Below, piece after piece: positions 35,466 to 44,633 of a stretch of DNA of 64,000 nt. The notes below the pieces were generated by a model that saw only the letters and a list, made by a program, of their open reading frames with translations, was not told the DNA's origin and searched no databases. Source of the stretch: an uncultured Alphaproteobacteria bacterium (GTDB lineage Bacteria > Pseudomonadota > Alphaproteobacteria > Rs-D84); assembly GCA_934255455.1 (NCBI GenBank), contig CAKQNS010000005.1, positions 4,816-68,815 of the forward strand, in the 5' to 3' direction. Made by a program: the position numbers and the translations under genes. Positions within the stretch are counted from its first letter, which is position 1; the number at the start of each line of letters is the position of its first letter.

Positions 35466-35909
35466 TTATTCAGCAACTTCTTCGGTTGCAGCTGGTGCTT
35501 CTTCGGCTGGCGCTTCGGCTGCGGCCTTGGCAGCTGCTTCGGCGGCCGCTTTTTCTTCGGCAATTTTTGCCAATTTTTCGGCCTTGTCTTTAATCTTCAT
35601 TTGGGTCTTTTCAGACTGCAAATGTTTCTTTGTTTGAACTGGAACTGGTTTCGCAGTTGCCAAACCGGCCTTGACCAAGAAACGATATACACGGTCAGAT
35701 GGTTTCGCACCCTTTGCAATCCAGGATTTAATCTGTTCAACATTCAACACAACGCGTTTTTCACTGTCGCGTGGCTGCATTGGGTCATATTTACCAACGG
35801 TTTCCAATGTGTTGCCAGAATTACGCGCATTGCGTGAATCTGTGACGACGATGTGATAATATGGGCGTTTTTTTGCACCGAAACGCGCCAAACGAATAAC
35901 AGTTGCCAT
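35466..35909 (-). CDS. rpsP: Ribosomal protein S16 with acidic/Ala-rich tail
   Basis: A 147-residue S16 of the 30S subunit. The first 80 residues ([43 protein letters not shown]...[20 protein letters not shown]) are the conserved protein; the rest is a Lys-, Ala- and Glu-rich tail ending [13 protein letters not shown], longer than in E. coli (82 residues) and seen in other alphaproteobacteria. AAGGAG precedes this ATG, so the in-frame start upstream is ignored. It is first in the operon with a promoter and leader of about 130 nt. Confidence 0.97.
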   Translation of the reverse strand: MATVIRLARFGAKKRPYYHIVVTDSRNARNSGNTLETVGKYDPMQPRDSEKRVVLNVEQIKSWIAKGAKPSDRVYRFLVKAGLATAKPVPVQTKKHLQSEKTQMKIKDKAEKLAKIAEEKAAAEAAAKAAAEAPAEEAPAATEEVAE

Positions 35910-35948
35910 AATTTTGCTCCTTAGTATTTTTAACTGTTTGCCCACAAC

Positions 35949-35987
35949 AAAAAACCATCATCAAGAGCGAACACTCGCCGGTTGATG
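35949..35987 (-). promoter_or_regulatory. Hairpin in the rpsP leader, possible attenuator
   Basis: In the untranslated leader on the minus strand, CATCAA/TTGATG with an inner GCGA-GTGT-TCGC stem (35959-35987) is followed after four bases by six T (35949-35954). It resembles an intrinsic terminator upstream of the ribosome site, suggesting attenuation of the ribosomal-protein operon. Confidence 0.45.
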
Positions 35988-36049
35988 TTCCACACGCATA
36001 CCGCGTACTGGGATTATATAAATGGCAATCTGTTGGGATTTGCGGACAT

Positions 36050-36078
36050 ATTATGTACCTTTATATGCCAAAAGTCAA
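36050..36078 (-). promoter_or_regulatory. Promoter of the rpsP operon
   Basis: TTGACT (36073-36078), a 17-nt spacer and CATAAT (36050-36055) on the minus strand, about 140 nt upstream of the rpsP ATG. Confidence 0.75.
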
Positions 36079-36145
36079 ATATTTATTGATTTGCCCTGGA
36101 CAAACATTCGTATTTAGTATAGAATCATCGGCGACAAAACAAATC

Positions 36146-36219
36146 GCGGGCGTAGTATAATGGTAGAACGAAAGCTTCCCAAGCTTTAGGCGAGGGTTCG
36201 ATTCCCTTCGCCCGCACCA
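36146..36219 (+). tRNA. tRNA-Gly(CCC)
   Basis: Acceptor GCGGGCG/CGCCCGC, anticodon loop TTCCCAA with anticodon CCC, T-arm GAGGG-TTCGATT-CCCTT, discriminator A, encoded CCA. It reads GGG. A second, partial copy of its 3' end lies downstream. Confidence 0.95.
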
Positions 36220-36225
36220 AGAATC

Positions 36226-36253
36226 AAACCGACCTTGTGTCGGTTTTATTTTT
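36226..36253 (+). terminator. Terminator of tRNA-Gly
   Basis: Stem AAACCGAC/GTCGGTTT with loop CTTGT, then a T-rich run. Confidence 0.85.
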
Positions 36254-36360
36254 GGCATGTGGTGACGGAATAGAACCCGACCCGAGGGTTCGAAAACAAG
36301 TAGATTTTGCAAGTGAAACGCCGCGAAATCGTCACGGTTTGCCCGCAGGCATTTTAATGC

Positions 36361-36418
36361 CGAGGGATTCCCTTCGCCCGCACCAAGAATCAAACCGACC
36401 TTGTGTCGGTTTCGCTTT
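36361..36418 (+). repeat. Duplicated 3' end of tRNA-Gly plus terminator
   Basis: The stretch repeats the tRNA 3' end (from the T-stem through CCA) and the following terminator at 36191-36246, but lacks four bases (TTCG) of the T-loop, so it is not a functional tRNA. The 107-nt spacer between the two (36254-36360) contains another T-arm-like piece (CGAGGGTTCGA near 36283). The layout parallels the tRNA-Arg units at 6011-6555. Confidence 0.85.
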
Positions 36419-36432
36419 TTTACACATTCACA

Positions 36433-38244
36433 TTATGCGCCGGGCAGGCTTGGTATCAATGAAGTGGCCGTCTGACCGGTTGTGGTAATCAAACCGGTCG
36501 GCATCAAACCACTGGCAGATTCCAGATTGTTTACTGTCACATTGGCACTGTTGATTACTCGTTGGGTTGTGGTGACGATGCCTTTTTGTTTTTTATAATT
36601 TGAATACATGCTGGCCACGGTTTGCGGTTTTATTTTGCCTGCAAACACCGCCATAACATTTTTACCTTGTGTTTTTAAAGAACCTATCAATCCTTTGCCC
36701 CCGGCCAGCCCAACGACCAATCCCGCGCCAACCAATATTTTGCCGTAAAAACTCTGTTTTTCAACCGCTGACCAATTGGCGTAGTTTGCGACATCCTGGC
36801 TGTCGGCGATGGCATGTTCAATTGCGCGTTGATAAATTTCGGCATCAACCGGAATCAAATTCATCAATCGTGCCAATTCTGAATCCAGCGCACTTAAAAC
36901 CTGGCCCCCCATATCGTCGTAATATTGCACAGCCTCGGTCAAGAACCATCCCAAATTATCTTGGGCACATTGGGCGTTCTTGCATTTTGCGCTTTCAGAT
37001 AAAAATTCACGAATGTTTTGTGTTTTTTTGCTGGTTGCGTTCATATCCACAATGGTTCCGGCGGTCGTCAACGAAGTTCCAACCACAACCAATATGATTG
37101 CACTTGCCGAACCGCCGGTCGCGACCGAAACCGCGGTCACCGCCATACCAACGCCAATCGTTGTGGCAACATCGGTCACCTTGTCCAATTTTTCGGCTGT
37201 GGCCGCACTGTTCAAAACGCAAGTATCCAATGTTGTGTCCCAACGCGTGCCACCGGTGATTTTTGAACTGATTGCGCTGCATTGTGTTTGTGTCAGCCCA
37301 TGGCAATTTTTACCATCAAAAATGCCACCCTGGTCGGCGATGCATTGCAGACCGGCCGTGCCACCACTGGCGGTGATGTTTACCATTTCATTTGCGTCAT
37401 CGAACACGAAATCAATAGGCTGATTATTAGCATAGCATGTCAAAATATCGTCTTTCTTGAATGTATCGATATAATATGTTTGGAACCCGGAATTACATTT
37501 GAACGAATTCATTGCCACCCCAGATTTTTCCATTTGTGCCGCGGTATACCGACGCAACAAGAATTGCAAATCGGCGCCACTTTGAATTTGCAGATTTACA
37601 AATTTTTTATTATTGACCCCGAACGCAGTTTTTAATTCGTATGTTTCGGCGTTTTTCGCGCCAAACGAAACCTGGCACCCACGGACACCGTTTGCAATAT
37701 CAATAAATTTTGCGGAATATCCAAATTTAGCCAGCGAGTTGTTTATATTTGAACACACCCCCGATGTCGCAACATCGCAAGTATCGCTGCGCGCATCGGG
37801 CACCGAGCCACCGTGCATTTCACATATTGCGCGCCACACACTGTTGCGAATTTCACTGTCGAAACTTTCTTTGACATCGTCAAATCGAAATTCATAGAAA
37901 TATTTATTTTGTTTGTCGGTGCATTTAACATAATCGTCATTCCACGAACGGCGGTAATTTCCACTGCAAATCACATCGTGTTTGTTTTTGATGCGGGCGT
38001 ATTCCTGGGCCAGGGCGGTTGCCTGCAACATTTGCACATTTGTTTTTGCAAATGCGTCACGAACACAATACCCACCATTATCGTTTTCACAGACCGCAAC
38101 AAATTTTATGTTAGGTGTGCTTTTTGCTTGCTCGGCATATTGTGCCATGGCGTCATAATCATATTTTTCAACGGCGCCCGCCCCATGCGCGCAACACAGC
38201 ACCAAAATAACAAACGATAAAAATTTAATAAATTTTATCTGCAC
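36433..38244 (-). CDS. Large exported membrane protein, function unknown
   Basis: A 603-residue protein read from a GTG at 38244 (MQIKFIKFLSFVILVLCCAHGAGA), which gives a good signal peptide and has AAGGA upstream. A region with about ten cysteines follows (VCENDNGGYCVRD, ICEMHGGS, DTCDVATSGVCSNI), then two hydrophobic segments (VTDVATTIGVGMAVTAVSVATGG...IILVVVGTSLTTAGTIV near 395-430; ILVGAGLVVGLAGGKGLIG near 545-563), and a Ser/Thr/Asn-rich tail. Its start overlaps the preceding gene's end by 10 nt, so the two form an operon. No family recognised. Confidence 0.65.
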   Translation of the reverse strand: MQIKFIKFLSFVILVLCCAHGAGAVEKYDYDAMAQYAEQAKSTPNIKFVAVCENDNGGYCVRDAFAKTNVQMLQATALAQEYARIKNKHDVICSGNYRRSWNDDYVKCTDKQNKYFYEFRFDDVKESFDSEIRNSVWRAICEMHGGSVPDARSDTCDVATSGVCSNINNSLAKFGYSAKFIDIANGVRGCQVSFGAKNAETYELKTAFGVNNKKFVNLQIQSGADLQFLLRRYTAAQMEKSGVAMNSFKCNSGFQTYYIDTFKKDDILTCYANNQPIDFVFDDANEMVNITASGGTAGLQCIADQGGIFDGKNCHGLTQTQCSAISSKITGGTRWDTTLDTCVLNSAATAEKLDKVTDVATTIGVGMAVTAVSVATGGSASAIILVVVGTSLTTAGTIVDMNATSKKTQNIREFLSESAKCKNAQCAQDNLGWFLTEAVQYYDDMGGQVLSALDSELARLMNLIPVDAEIYQRAIEHAIADSQDVANYANWSAVEKQSFYGKILVGAGLVVGLAGGKGLIGSLKTQGKNVMAVFAGKIKPQTVASMYSNYKKQKGIVTTTQRVINSANVTVNNLESASGLMPTGLITTTGQTATSLIPSLPGA

Positions 38245-39323
38245 AGTGCCGAATCCTTGATTTTTATAATATCCGTATCCGATTGCAATGTTTCCGCCGC
38301 ATCGGCCGCCGTGACATACTCTTTCAATGTTGCGTCCGACGCCCAATTTGGATTTTCAGATTTTATTTTTTGTGCCAGTTCGCGATTCTTGGCAATATCG
38401 GCATTGCATTCATCAATAACGCGTTGAATCATATCGGTTGTATCAGATTCAATTTGATTGCGTTGTGCCAATAAATCGTCGACTTTATTTTTATTTTTTG
38501 AATTTATGGCCAAATCGGCGGCAATGGTTGTCACGGCACCAACACCCGCGGTTATCGCGCCAGTCTTTAATTTTTTCGCCGTTTCGGATTTTTGTTCCGC
38601 AATTTGTTTTGCGTCGTCACTGGTTTCGTCACTTAACGCGCGCGCCAACGATGCATACGCACCGCCAGTTTTACCAGTTTCCGCATTGTCATATACCCCG
38701 GTTTCCGCCGCATCTATTATCGTTTCTGATTCTATCCCCGGGGCCAGCCCCAATGATTCCTTGCGAACCTTTAAATCCGCCGCCAGTGTTTTATATTCGT
38801 TGACCAGTGTAAATAAATCATTCCCGCCGGGTAATTCAACATCGGTTTGGCCACCGGTAATGTTCATACCCGTGCCATAATCGCATTTGAATGTTGCCAG
38901 GTATGTGGCTATATCGCGTTGTGCGGCATCATCTGCATTTTGTTCGGCTAATGCCGATGCGGCCATTTGTGTGCCGATGCCGACCGAACCAATACCAGCC
39001 GCACCCAATAATTTGTTTGCGGTGGATTGTTCCTTGTCACGCATCGCCTGTGCATTGTCGCGCAGTGCCTGGGTGTTTTCATCGGATGCGGTTGCCAATT
39101 GTTCCACACGGGAAAATATTTCCATGCGTTCAGTGTTATCGTCATCCTCGCCCCATCCGGCCTGTTTCAAAATTTCGTATAATTTTGCAACACGACTGTT
39201 TGACTGTGTGGTGGCTTCGGTATCAGATTGGGATAATTTGGCCGCAGTGTCATCAGCCCACGCAAACGAGATTGCTTGCGCACAAAAAACAGCAATCATC
39301 AAAATATATTTTAATGAACGCAT
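38235..39323 (-). CDS. Secreted helical protein, partner of the downstream gene
   Basis: A 362-residue protein starting MRSLKYILMIAVFCAQAISFAWA, a Sec signal; GAGAG precedes this ATG. It is rich in Ala, Asp, Glu and Thr with long predicted helices (NTQALRDNAQAMRDKEQSTANKLLGAAG, EQKSETAKKLKTGAITAGVGAVTTIAADLA), the latter also hydrophobic enough to be a membrane helix. Only two or three cysteines. It overlaps the next gene by 10 nt. No family recognised. Confidence 0.65.
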   Translation of the reverse strand: MRSLKYILMIAVFCAQAISFAWADDTAAKLSQSDTEATTQSNSRVAKLYEILKQAGWGEDDDNTERMEIFSRVEQLATASDENTQALRDNAQAMRDKEQSTANKLLGAAGIGSVGIGTQMAASALAEQNADDAAQRDIATYLATFKCDYGTGMNITGGQTDVELPGGNDLFTLVNEYKTLAADLKVRKESLGLAPGIESETIIDAAETGVYDNAETGKTGGAYASLARALSDETSDDAKQIAEQKSETAKKLKTGAITAGVGAVTTIAADLAINSKNKNKVDDLLAQRNQIESDTTDMIQRVIDECNADIAKNRELAQKIKSENPNWASDATLKEYVTAADAAETLQSDTDIIKIKDSALCR

Positions 39324-39361
39324 TCTCTCGGCATATAACCCTTTATATGCCATATAATATC

Positions 39362-39394
39362 AAAAAAGCCTTGTTATGCACAAGGCTATTTTTT
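39362..39394 (-). terminator. Bidirectional terminator
   Basis: Stem AGCCTTG/CAAGGCT flanked by A on one side and T on the other, downstream of the LysM gene. Confidence 0.85.
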
Positions 39395-39408
39395 GTCATG
39401 GCGCAGAT

Positions 39409-40545
39409 TTATTTTCCGCCGACTGGAATTTGCAATAACTGCTTTGGAAATATCAGATTTGGATTTTCTATATTGTTGCGTTCGGCAATAATGCTGAACA
39501 ATATTCCGCGGCGCAGGAAATTGCGTGCAATTACCCACAAACAATCGCCACGGCGCACGGTATAAAATGTGTCGTCGTCGCCGGTCATTTCGGGCATAAC
39601 AAATGTATGGCCAATTTGTGCAATGGTGCGGCCATCGCCATCGTGCAGGCGTATGGTCAAAGTGTATTCATCGCCCGGATTTAATTTGCCAACATCGGCG
39701 CCCAGCCCAAAATGTTTGTGATCTGATACGCGTGCAAAGCCCAAATATTTATTGTCCAGTGCCAATGATACGCGCAACCGCGGCAGTGCATCACCGGTCA
39801 CAACAATACGTCCAGTATCCAAATAGTCTATTTTTGACACGGTCAAATCGCCATCGGCCAATTGTGATGGTGCCTGCAACAGTGTGCTGCCATCGCGAGT
39901 CATCAATAATGACACAGAATTTTTATACCCATTTGGCGAAACATATACAAATACATTTTCGTCTGATTTTACCGCCGGTTCCGAGCCCAACAGTGAAATC
40001 GTATAATTCCCCGCCGCCAACGCGTGCGATGGTGAATAAACAAATTCGCCATTTGAATCCGTGCGTTCGGTCGCAACCATTTTGCCATTCATAATAATAG
40101 ACAGATTTTGGTGCGCCAACCAGCGACCTGCTATAATAATATTGCCCGCGGGTTCAATGCGGACAATATCAAATGTTGGAATTTCGACCTGGGCAACCGG
40201 TTGAACAACGGGCTCGGGTACGGTTGGAACAACAACGACCGTGCGTGGTGTGGTTGTGTGAATAAACGCCGCCCAAATTGCCACGAATATTACAAACAAT
40301 GCACACAATATTGGGAACCAATAAGCACGCAGGCCAGTGCGTGCCTGGCGGGAAATGTTTGTGGTGGTGGAAACCGATTTTTCCGACGGGCGGGCAAATA
40401 TATTTAATGTTTTCAGAAACCGTCTGGCAAAAGCACGGCGATTTTCCATCCAAGAATTCTGGCTGGCAATTGCATCGTCTATCAAATCATCGGTGGAACG
40501 TTTGGTTTTTCCCATATTTGCGGATTTTTGTGTCTGTTTTGCCAT
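39409..40545 (-). CDS. LysM-domain membrane protein
   Basis: A 378-residue protein with a cytoplasmic N-terminus (about 1-75), one transmembrane helix (AYWFPILCALFVIFVAIWAAFI, about 74-95), a Val/Pro linker, Ig-like beta repeats (IVRIEPAGNIIIAGRWLAHQNLSIIMNGKMV...SNGEFVY) and a C-terminal LysM domain (FYTVRRGDCLWVIARNFLRRG...NNIENPNLIFPKQLLQIP). The order matches alphaproteobacterial LysM envelope proteins that bind peptidoglycan. CAGGAG precedes the ATG. It has its own promoter and terminator. Confidence 0.85.
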   Translation of the reverse strand: MAKQTQKSANMGKTKRSTDDLIDDAIASQNSWMENRRAFARRFLKTLNIFARPSEKSVSTTTNISRQARTGLRAYWFPILCALFVIFVAIWAAFIHTTTPRTVVVVPTVPEPVVQPVAQVEIPTFDIVRIEPAGNIIIAGRWLAHQNLSIIMNGKMVATERTDSNGEFVYSPSHALAAGNYTISLLGSEPAVKSDENVFVYVSPNGYKNSVSLLMTRDGSTLLQAPSQLADGDLTVSKIDYLDTGRIVVTGDALPRLRVSLALDNKYLGFARVSDHKHFGLGADVGKLNPGDEYTLTIRLHDGDGRTIAQIGHTFVMPEMTGDDDTFYTVRRGDCLWVIARNFLRRGILFSIIAERNNIENPNLIFPKQLLQIPVGGK

Positions 40546-40587
40546 AATTGAACTCCTGCGGATAATATTCTGTCAAACTTTGGACAA

Positions 40588-40632
40588 ATTATTGCAAATA
40601 ATCTTTCTTTGTCAACTTAAATGTGATATAAT
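40588..40632. promoter_or_regulatory. Divergent promoters of the LysM gene and pfk
   Basis: On the minus strand TTGACA (40610-40615), a 16-nt spacer and AATAAT (40588-40593) point at the LysM gene. On the plus strand an extended -10 TGATATAAT (40624-40632) points at pfk; its -35 is weak. Confidence 0.55.
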
Positions 40633-40657
40633 TTGCCCAAATCGAGCAGGGGGGAAT

Positions 40658-41737
40658 ATGAAAAAAATAGGTATTATGACGACCGGTGGTGATTGTTCCG
40701 GTTTGAATACGGTAATTCAACGCATTGTCCGTGGTGCAACATTACGCGGATGGCAGGTTGTTGGGATTTTGGACGGTACTGATGGTCTGTGCACCACACC
40801 CCCGCGCGTGATAAAAATGGATACGGATACTTTGCCAATTGAAAATGCGCGCCTGTCGGGCAGTTTTCTGCACAACGGTCACGCCGGTGCAATGAATTTT
40901 GAAACCGCGGCCACAGATGGCGACTTGGCGAAATTTAATCGGAAATTGCGCAAATCATTGCAGGAATTGGAACTGGATGCATTGATATTGATTGGTGGTA
41001 ATGGCAGTTTGTCGTTGGCGTGGTGCAATCGTGAGATATATGCTGATTTACAATTGATATGTATTCCAAAAACGATTGATATGGACATTCCAATGACCGA
41101 CCGAACAATTGGATTTGATACCGCGGTGGCGCAATTGACATCGTTTTGTGACCAATTGATGTTGACCGCGCGCAGTCATCATCGTTGGTTCGTTGTGCAA
41201 TCTATGGGGCGCGATTGTGGCGCACTGGCATTGAATGCGGGGATTGCCTGTGGGGCCGATGTCATATTGATTCCAGAAATAAAATTTGATTTGGATGCGG
41301 TTGTCGCGCACATTAAAAACGCCGCCACCGATTATGGCATTATTTTGGTTGCCGAAGGCGTGCACCTGCGCGGTCATTCGGGGCGGCCGGCGGATATTAT
41401 ATCGCGTAAATTAAACGCCGCGGGCATTGTGAACCGCACCGCATTCCCCGAACATACACAACGCACGGGTGACACCACCGCCACAGACCGCATTTTGGGT
41501 GTGCGTATGGCCGATGTTGCATTGCACGCGATTGAAAACGGTGAAACATACGTTATGACCGCAATAAACGGTGGCGATGTCACCACAATCAGCCTGGCCG
41601 ATTTCTTTGATGCCGGTGACATATCCGACGACCCAAAGATTCCAGGGTTAAAGACATCAGACGCATTTGTTTCGCCCGATGACCCGTTGTTGGATGTTGC
41701 CCACCACATGGGAATCTATATTGGCGAAGTAAAATAA
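40658..41737 (+). CDS. pfkA: 6-phosphofructokinase
   Basis: Phosphorylates fructose 6-phosphate in glycolysis. The 359-residue protein has IMTTGGDCSGLN, ILIGGNGSLSLA, PKTIDMDIPMTDRTIGFDTA (catalytic Asp), SMGRDCGALALNAGIACGADVILIPE and a C-terminal sugar-binding part. The Gly in GGNGS points to ATP as donor, while Lys in PKTID is found in pyrophosphate enzymes and in one group of ATP enzymes, so the phosphoryl donor is not certain. Met replaces Asn in the usual TIDND. CAGGGGGGA precedes the ATG. With gpmI it shows a working lower glycolysis. Confidence 0.92.
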   Translation: MKKIGIMTTGGDCSGLNTVIQRIVRGATLRGWQVVGILDGTDGLCTTPPRVIKMDTDTLPIENARLSGSFLHNGHAGAMNFETAATDGDLAKFNRKLRKSLQELELDALILIGGNGSLSLAWCNREIYADLQLICIPKTIDMDIPMTDRTIGFDTAVAQLTSFCDQLMLTARSHHRWFVVQSMGRDCGALALNAGIACGADVILIPEIKFDLDAVVAHIKNAATDYGIILVAEGVHLRGHSGRPADIISRKLNAAGIVNRTAFPEHTQRTGDTTATDRILGVRMADVALHAIENGETYVMTAINGGDVTTISLADFFDAGDISDDPKIPGLKTSDAFVSPDDPLLDVAHHMGIYIGEVK

Positions 41738-41764
41738 AAAACGGGGTTTCCCCGTTTTTATTTT
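41736..41764 (+). terminator. Terminator of pfk
   Basis: Stem ACGGGG/CCCCGT with loop TTT and a T run. Confidence 0.88.
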
Positions 41765-41846
41765 AGTGAGCAAGTGATAAAGTGATAGAGTGATATAGTT
41801 TGTTTGTGCATATATTTGAACTTTGCACTTTGAACTCTGAACTTTG
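41765..41846. repeat. Intergenic short-word repeats
   Basis: AAGTGATAAAGTGATAGAGTGATA is a run of near-identical heptads also found around 21015-21035, followed by AACTTTGCACTTTGAACTCTGAACTTTGA, a run of similar short words. No gene. It lies between the pfk and dnaK terminators. Confidence 0.55.
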
Positions 41847-41876
41847 AAAAAACGGGGCATTTGCCCCGTTTTTTAT
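41847..41876 (-). terminator. Terminator of dnaK, bidirectional
   Basis: Stem AACGGGGC/GCCCCGTT with loop ATTT, flanked by A and T runs. Confidence 0.9.
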
Positions 41877-43765
41877 TTCTTTTCAGAAAAGTCTGCGTCA
41901 CGCGTACCATCTTCGTTTGGCTTGTTGTCGCCAGATTCAGATTTTTGCGCTTCTTGGGCGGCCTTGTAAACCGCTTCGCCCAACTTCATTGATTTTTCCA
42001 TCAATGCATCGGTCTTTTCTTTCAGCGATTCCGCGGTCGCGTCCGATTTTGCCAATTCGTCCGACAATGCTTGTTTTGCATCTTCGATGGCTTTCTTTTC
42101 GTCGGCACTGATTTTATCACCGTGTTCTTTCAGTGATTTTTCAATGCTGAACACCGCGGCTTCGGCGTTATTTTTTGCCTCGGCCAGGGCGCGTTTCTGT
42201 TTGTCAGATTCTGCATTTGCCGCCGCTTCGTCAACCATTTTCTGGATGTCTTCTTCGGACAGACCACCATCAGATTTAATTGAAATGGTCTGTTCTTTGC
42301 CGGTGCCTTTATCCTTGGCCGACACATGAACGATACCGTTGGCGTCAATATCAAATGATACCTCGATTTGCGGCATGCCACGCGGCGCCGGGGCGATACC
42401 TTCCAAATTAAATTGTCCCAGCAATTTGTTATCAGCGGCCATATCGCGTTCACCCTGGAACACGCGGATTGTCACGGCCGACTGGTTGTCTTCGGCGGTA
42501 CTGAACACCTGGGATTTCTTGGTCGGAATTGTTGTGTTGCGGTCAATCAAACGCGTGAACACTCCACCCAATGTTTCAATACCCAACGACAGTGGTGTCA
42601 CATCCAACAACAAAACATCTTTGACATCGCCTTTCAGAACGCCACCCTGAATCGCCGCACCCAATGCAACGACTTCGTCCGGGTTTACGCCCTTGTGCGG
42701 TTCGCGGCCAAAGAATTCTTTGACTGTTTCAACAACCTTGGGCATACGGGTTTGACCGCCAACCAAGATAACTTCGTTGATTTGCGATTTTTCCAATCCG
42801 GCATCCTTTAATGCCTTTTTGCATGGTTCAATTGTTTTTTGAATCAGGTCGTCAACCAACGATTCCAATTTTGCACGTGTCAATGTTGTGTTAAAGTGCT
42901 TTGGCCCCGTCGCATCCGCCGTCAGATACGGCAAGTTGATGTCCGCCTGCATTTTCGACGACAATTCAATCTTGGCCTTTTCGGCGGCTTCTTTTAACCG
43001 CTGCAGCGCCAATTTATCGCCCGACAGGTCAATGCCAGATTGTGCCTTGAATTCATCAATCAAATACTTCAATACGCGCGCATCAAAATCGGAACCACCC
43101 AATGCGGTATCACCGTTTGTGGATTTAACCTCGAACACACCATCGACAATTTCCAGGATGGAAATATCAAATGTACCACCGCCCAAATCGTATACGGCAA
43201 TTGTGCCATTTTTGTCTTTTTCCAAACCGTATGCCAATGCGGCCGCGGTCGGTTCGTTTACAATACGCAACACATTCAGACCCGCGATACGTCCCGCGTC
43301 CTTGGTTGCCTGACGTTGTGAATCGTTAAAGTATGCCGGCACGGTAATAACCGCATCTGATACGGTTTCGCCCAAGTATGCCTCGGCATCTTTCTTCAAT
43401 TTTGCCAAAATCATGGCCGAAATTTGGGACGGAGCATATTTTTTGCCATCAATTTCAACCCAAGCGTCGCCATTGTCACCACGAACAATTTTATATGGCA
43501 CGCGCGCGGCAATTTCTTTGACCGCCGGGCTGTCAAAACGCAAGCCCATCAAACGTTTGATTTCATAAATTGTATTTTCTGGATTGGTAATAGCCTGGTT
43601 TTTCGCCGTGATGCCGACCAATTGTTCGCCGCCCGATGTGATTGCAACAACCGATGGGGTTGTGCGTCCGCCCTCGGAATTTTCAATAATTTTTGGGTCA
43701 TTACCGTCCATGAATGCCATGGCGGAATTTGTTGTTCCCAAATCGATACCTAAAACTTTTGCCAT
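41873..43765 (-). CDS. dnaK: Chaperone DnaK (Hsp70)
   Basis: ATP-dependent chaperone. The 630-residue protein has the nucleotide-binding domain ([67 protein letters not shown]), the [15 protein letters not shown] linker and substrate domain, and a charged C-terminal tail ([11 protein letters not shown]). The start [10 protein letters not shown] has AAGGAG upstream; the in-frame extension is not used. A heat-shock-type promoter is visible. No dnaJ or grpE is adjacent in the window. Confidence 0.98.
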   Translation of the reverse strand: MAKVLGIDLGTTNSAMAFMDGNDPKIIENSEGGRTTPSVVAITSGGEQLVGITAKNQAITNPENTIYEIKRLMGLRFDSPAVKEIAARVPYKIVRGDNGDAWVEIDGKKYAPSQISAMILAKLKKDAEAYLGETVSDAVITVPAYFNDSQRQATKDAGRIAGLNVLRIVNEPTAAALAYGLEKDKNGTIAVYDLGGGTFDISILEIVDGVFEVKSTNGDTALGGSDFDARVLKYLIDEFKAQSGIDLSGDKLALQRLKEAAEKAKIELSSKMQADINLPYLTADATGPKHFNTTLTRAKLESLVDDLIQKTIEPCKKALKDAGLEKSQINEVILVGGQTRMPKVVETVKEFFGREPHKGVNPDEVVALGAAIQGGVLKGDVKDVLLLDVTPLSLGIETLGGVFTRLIDRNTTIPTKKSQVFSTAEDNQSAVTIRVFQGERDMAADNKLLGQFNLEGIAPAPRGMPQIEVSFDIDANGIVHVSAKDKGTGKEQTISIKSDGGLSEEDIQKMVDEAAANAESDKQKRALAEAKNNAEAAVFSIEKSLKEHGDKISADEKKAIEDAKQALSDELAKSDATAESLKEKTDALMEKSMKLGEAVYKAAQEAQKSESGDNKPNEDGTRDADFSEKK

Positions 43766-43797
43766 TTTTTTCACTCCTTGAATTTTCTTATGCCCAT

Positions 43798-43826
43798 CAT
43801 ATAGTGACATGAATTCGCATTTCAAG
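43798..43826 (-). promoter_or_regulatory. dnaK promoter, possibly RpoH-type
   Basis: CTTGAAA (about 43820-43826) and, after a 16-nt gap, CTATATG (43798-43804) on the minus strand resemble alphaproteobacterial heat-shock promoters (CTTG ... CTATAT) while also fitting sigma-70. Confidence 0.55.
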
Positions 43827-43847
43827 ACCACAGGAAAAAAATAATAC

Positions 43848-43874
43848 AAAAAAAGCCGCCCAAATTTGGGCGGC
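43848..43874 (-). terminator. Terminator of rplY
   Basis: Stem GCCGCCC/GGGCGGC with loop AAATTT and seven T on the minus strand. Confidence 0.93.
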
Positions 43875-43893
43875 CATATTCGAAATAAAATTA

Positions 43894-44535
43894 TTATTTC
43901 TTGGCTGGTGTCGCAGCGGCGGCAGCAGGTGCCGCAGTTGCGGCGGCCGCGGCCTTTGGCGCATCGGCTTCATCTGGCATTTTACCACCGATTGTGGCGA
44001 ACGCCAATTCCGCCTGGTGCAGACCCAATTCAACACCGTCTGGCAAAACCAAATCTGTTCCGTGAACCACATCACCAATTGTGACATTGGTCAAATCGAT
44101 AACGATTTTTTCAGGAATCGAATGAATTGAACCGCGCAATGCAACCTTACGCACTGCAAAGTTCAAAACACCACCCAATTTTAAACCCTTGGATGTTTCA
44201 GCGTTAATAACCTCGACCGGAACAACAACATTTACAGGTTTGTTTACATCAATGCGTTTGAAATCAACATGGATAACCGCATCCGATACTGGATGATATT
44301 GAATATCCATCAACATGGCGTCTTCTTTGCCGTTTGCTGTATCGATTTCGAACAATTTTGTCCGCAAACCCGGCTTTTTAATCAGTAATTCAAAACCATT
44401 ACCGTCCAGTTCAATTGCAACTGGGGCTTTCTTTTCGCCATAAATAACAGCGGGGATTTTTTTGTTTTTGCGGATGCTGCGTGCGGCCCCCTTGCCAGCA
44501 ACGTTGCGAATCTCTGCGTTTAATTTAATTGCCAT
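43894..44535 (-). CDS. rplY: Ribosomal protein L25 (Ctc-type, long form)
   Basis: Binds 5S rRNA. The 213-residue protein has the L25 N-terminal domain ([29 protein letters not shown]...[23 protein letters not shown]) and the TL5/CTC domain ([19 protein letters not shown]...[32 protein letters not shown]), then a tail rich in Ala and Pro. It lies downstream of rsmD on the same strand with its own terminator. Confidence 0.95.
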   Translation of the reverse strand: MAIKLNAEIRNVAGKGAARSIRKNKKIPAVIYGEKKAPVAIELDGNGFELLIKKPGLRTKLFEIDTANGKEDAMLMDIQYHPVSDAVIHVDFKRIDVNKPVNVVVPVEVINAETSKGLKLGGVLNFAVRKVALRGSIHSIPEKIVIDLTNVTIGDVVHGTDLVLPDGVELGLHQAELAFATIGGKMPDEADAPKAAAAATAAPAAAAATPAKK

Positions 44536-44633
44536 TTTTTATCCTTTTAATAGCGTTTGTTTAACTGTGCGCGACCTCCAAGGGTGCCGTGCGGGGCATA
44601 TTATTTATCAAAATGTTCGAAAAATCAAGGTTT

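Noticed and set aside
36061..36393. 110-codon minus-strand frame over tRNA-Gly
   Set aside because: It is antisense to the tRNA and its duplicated end.
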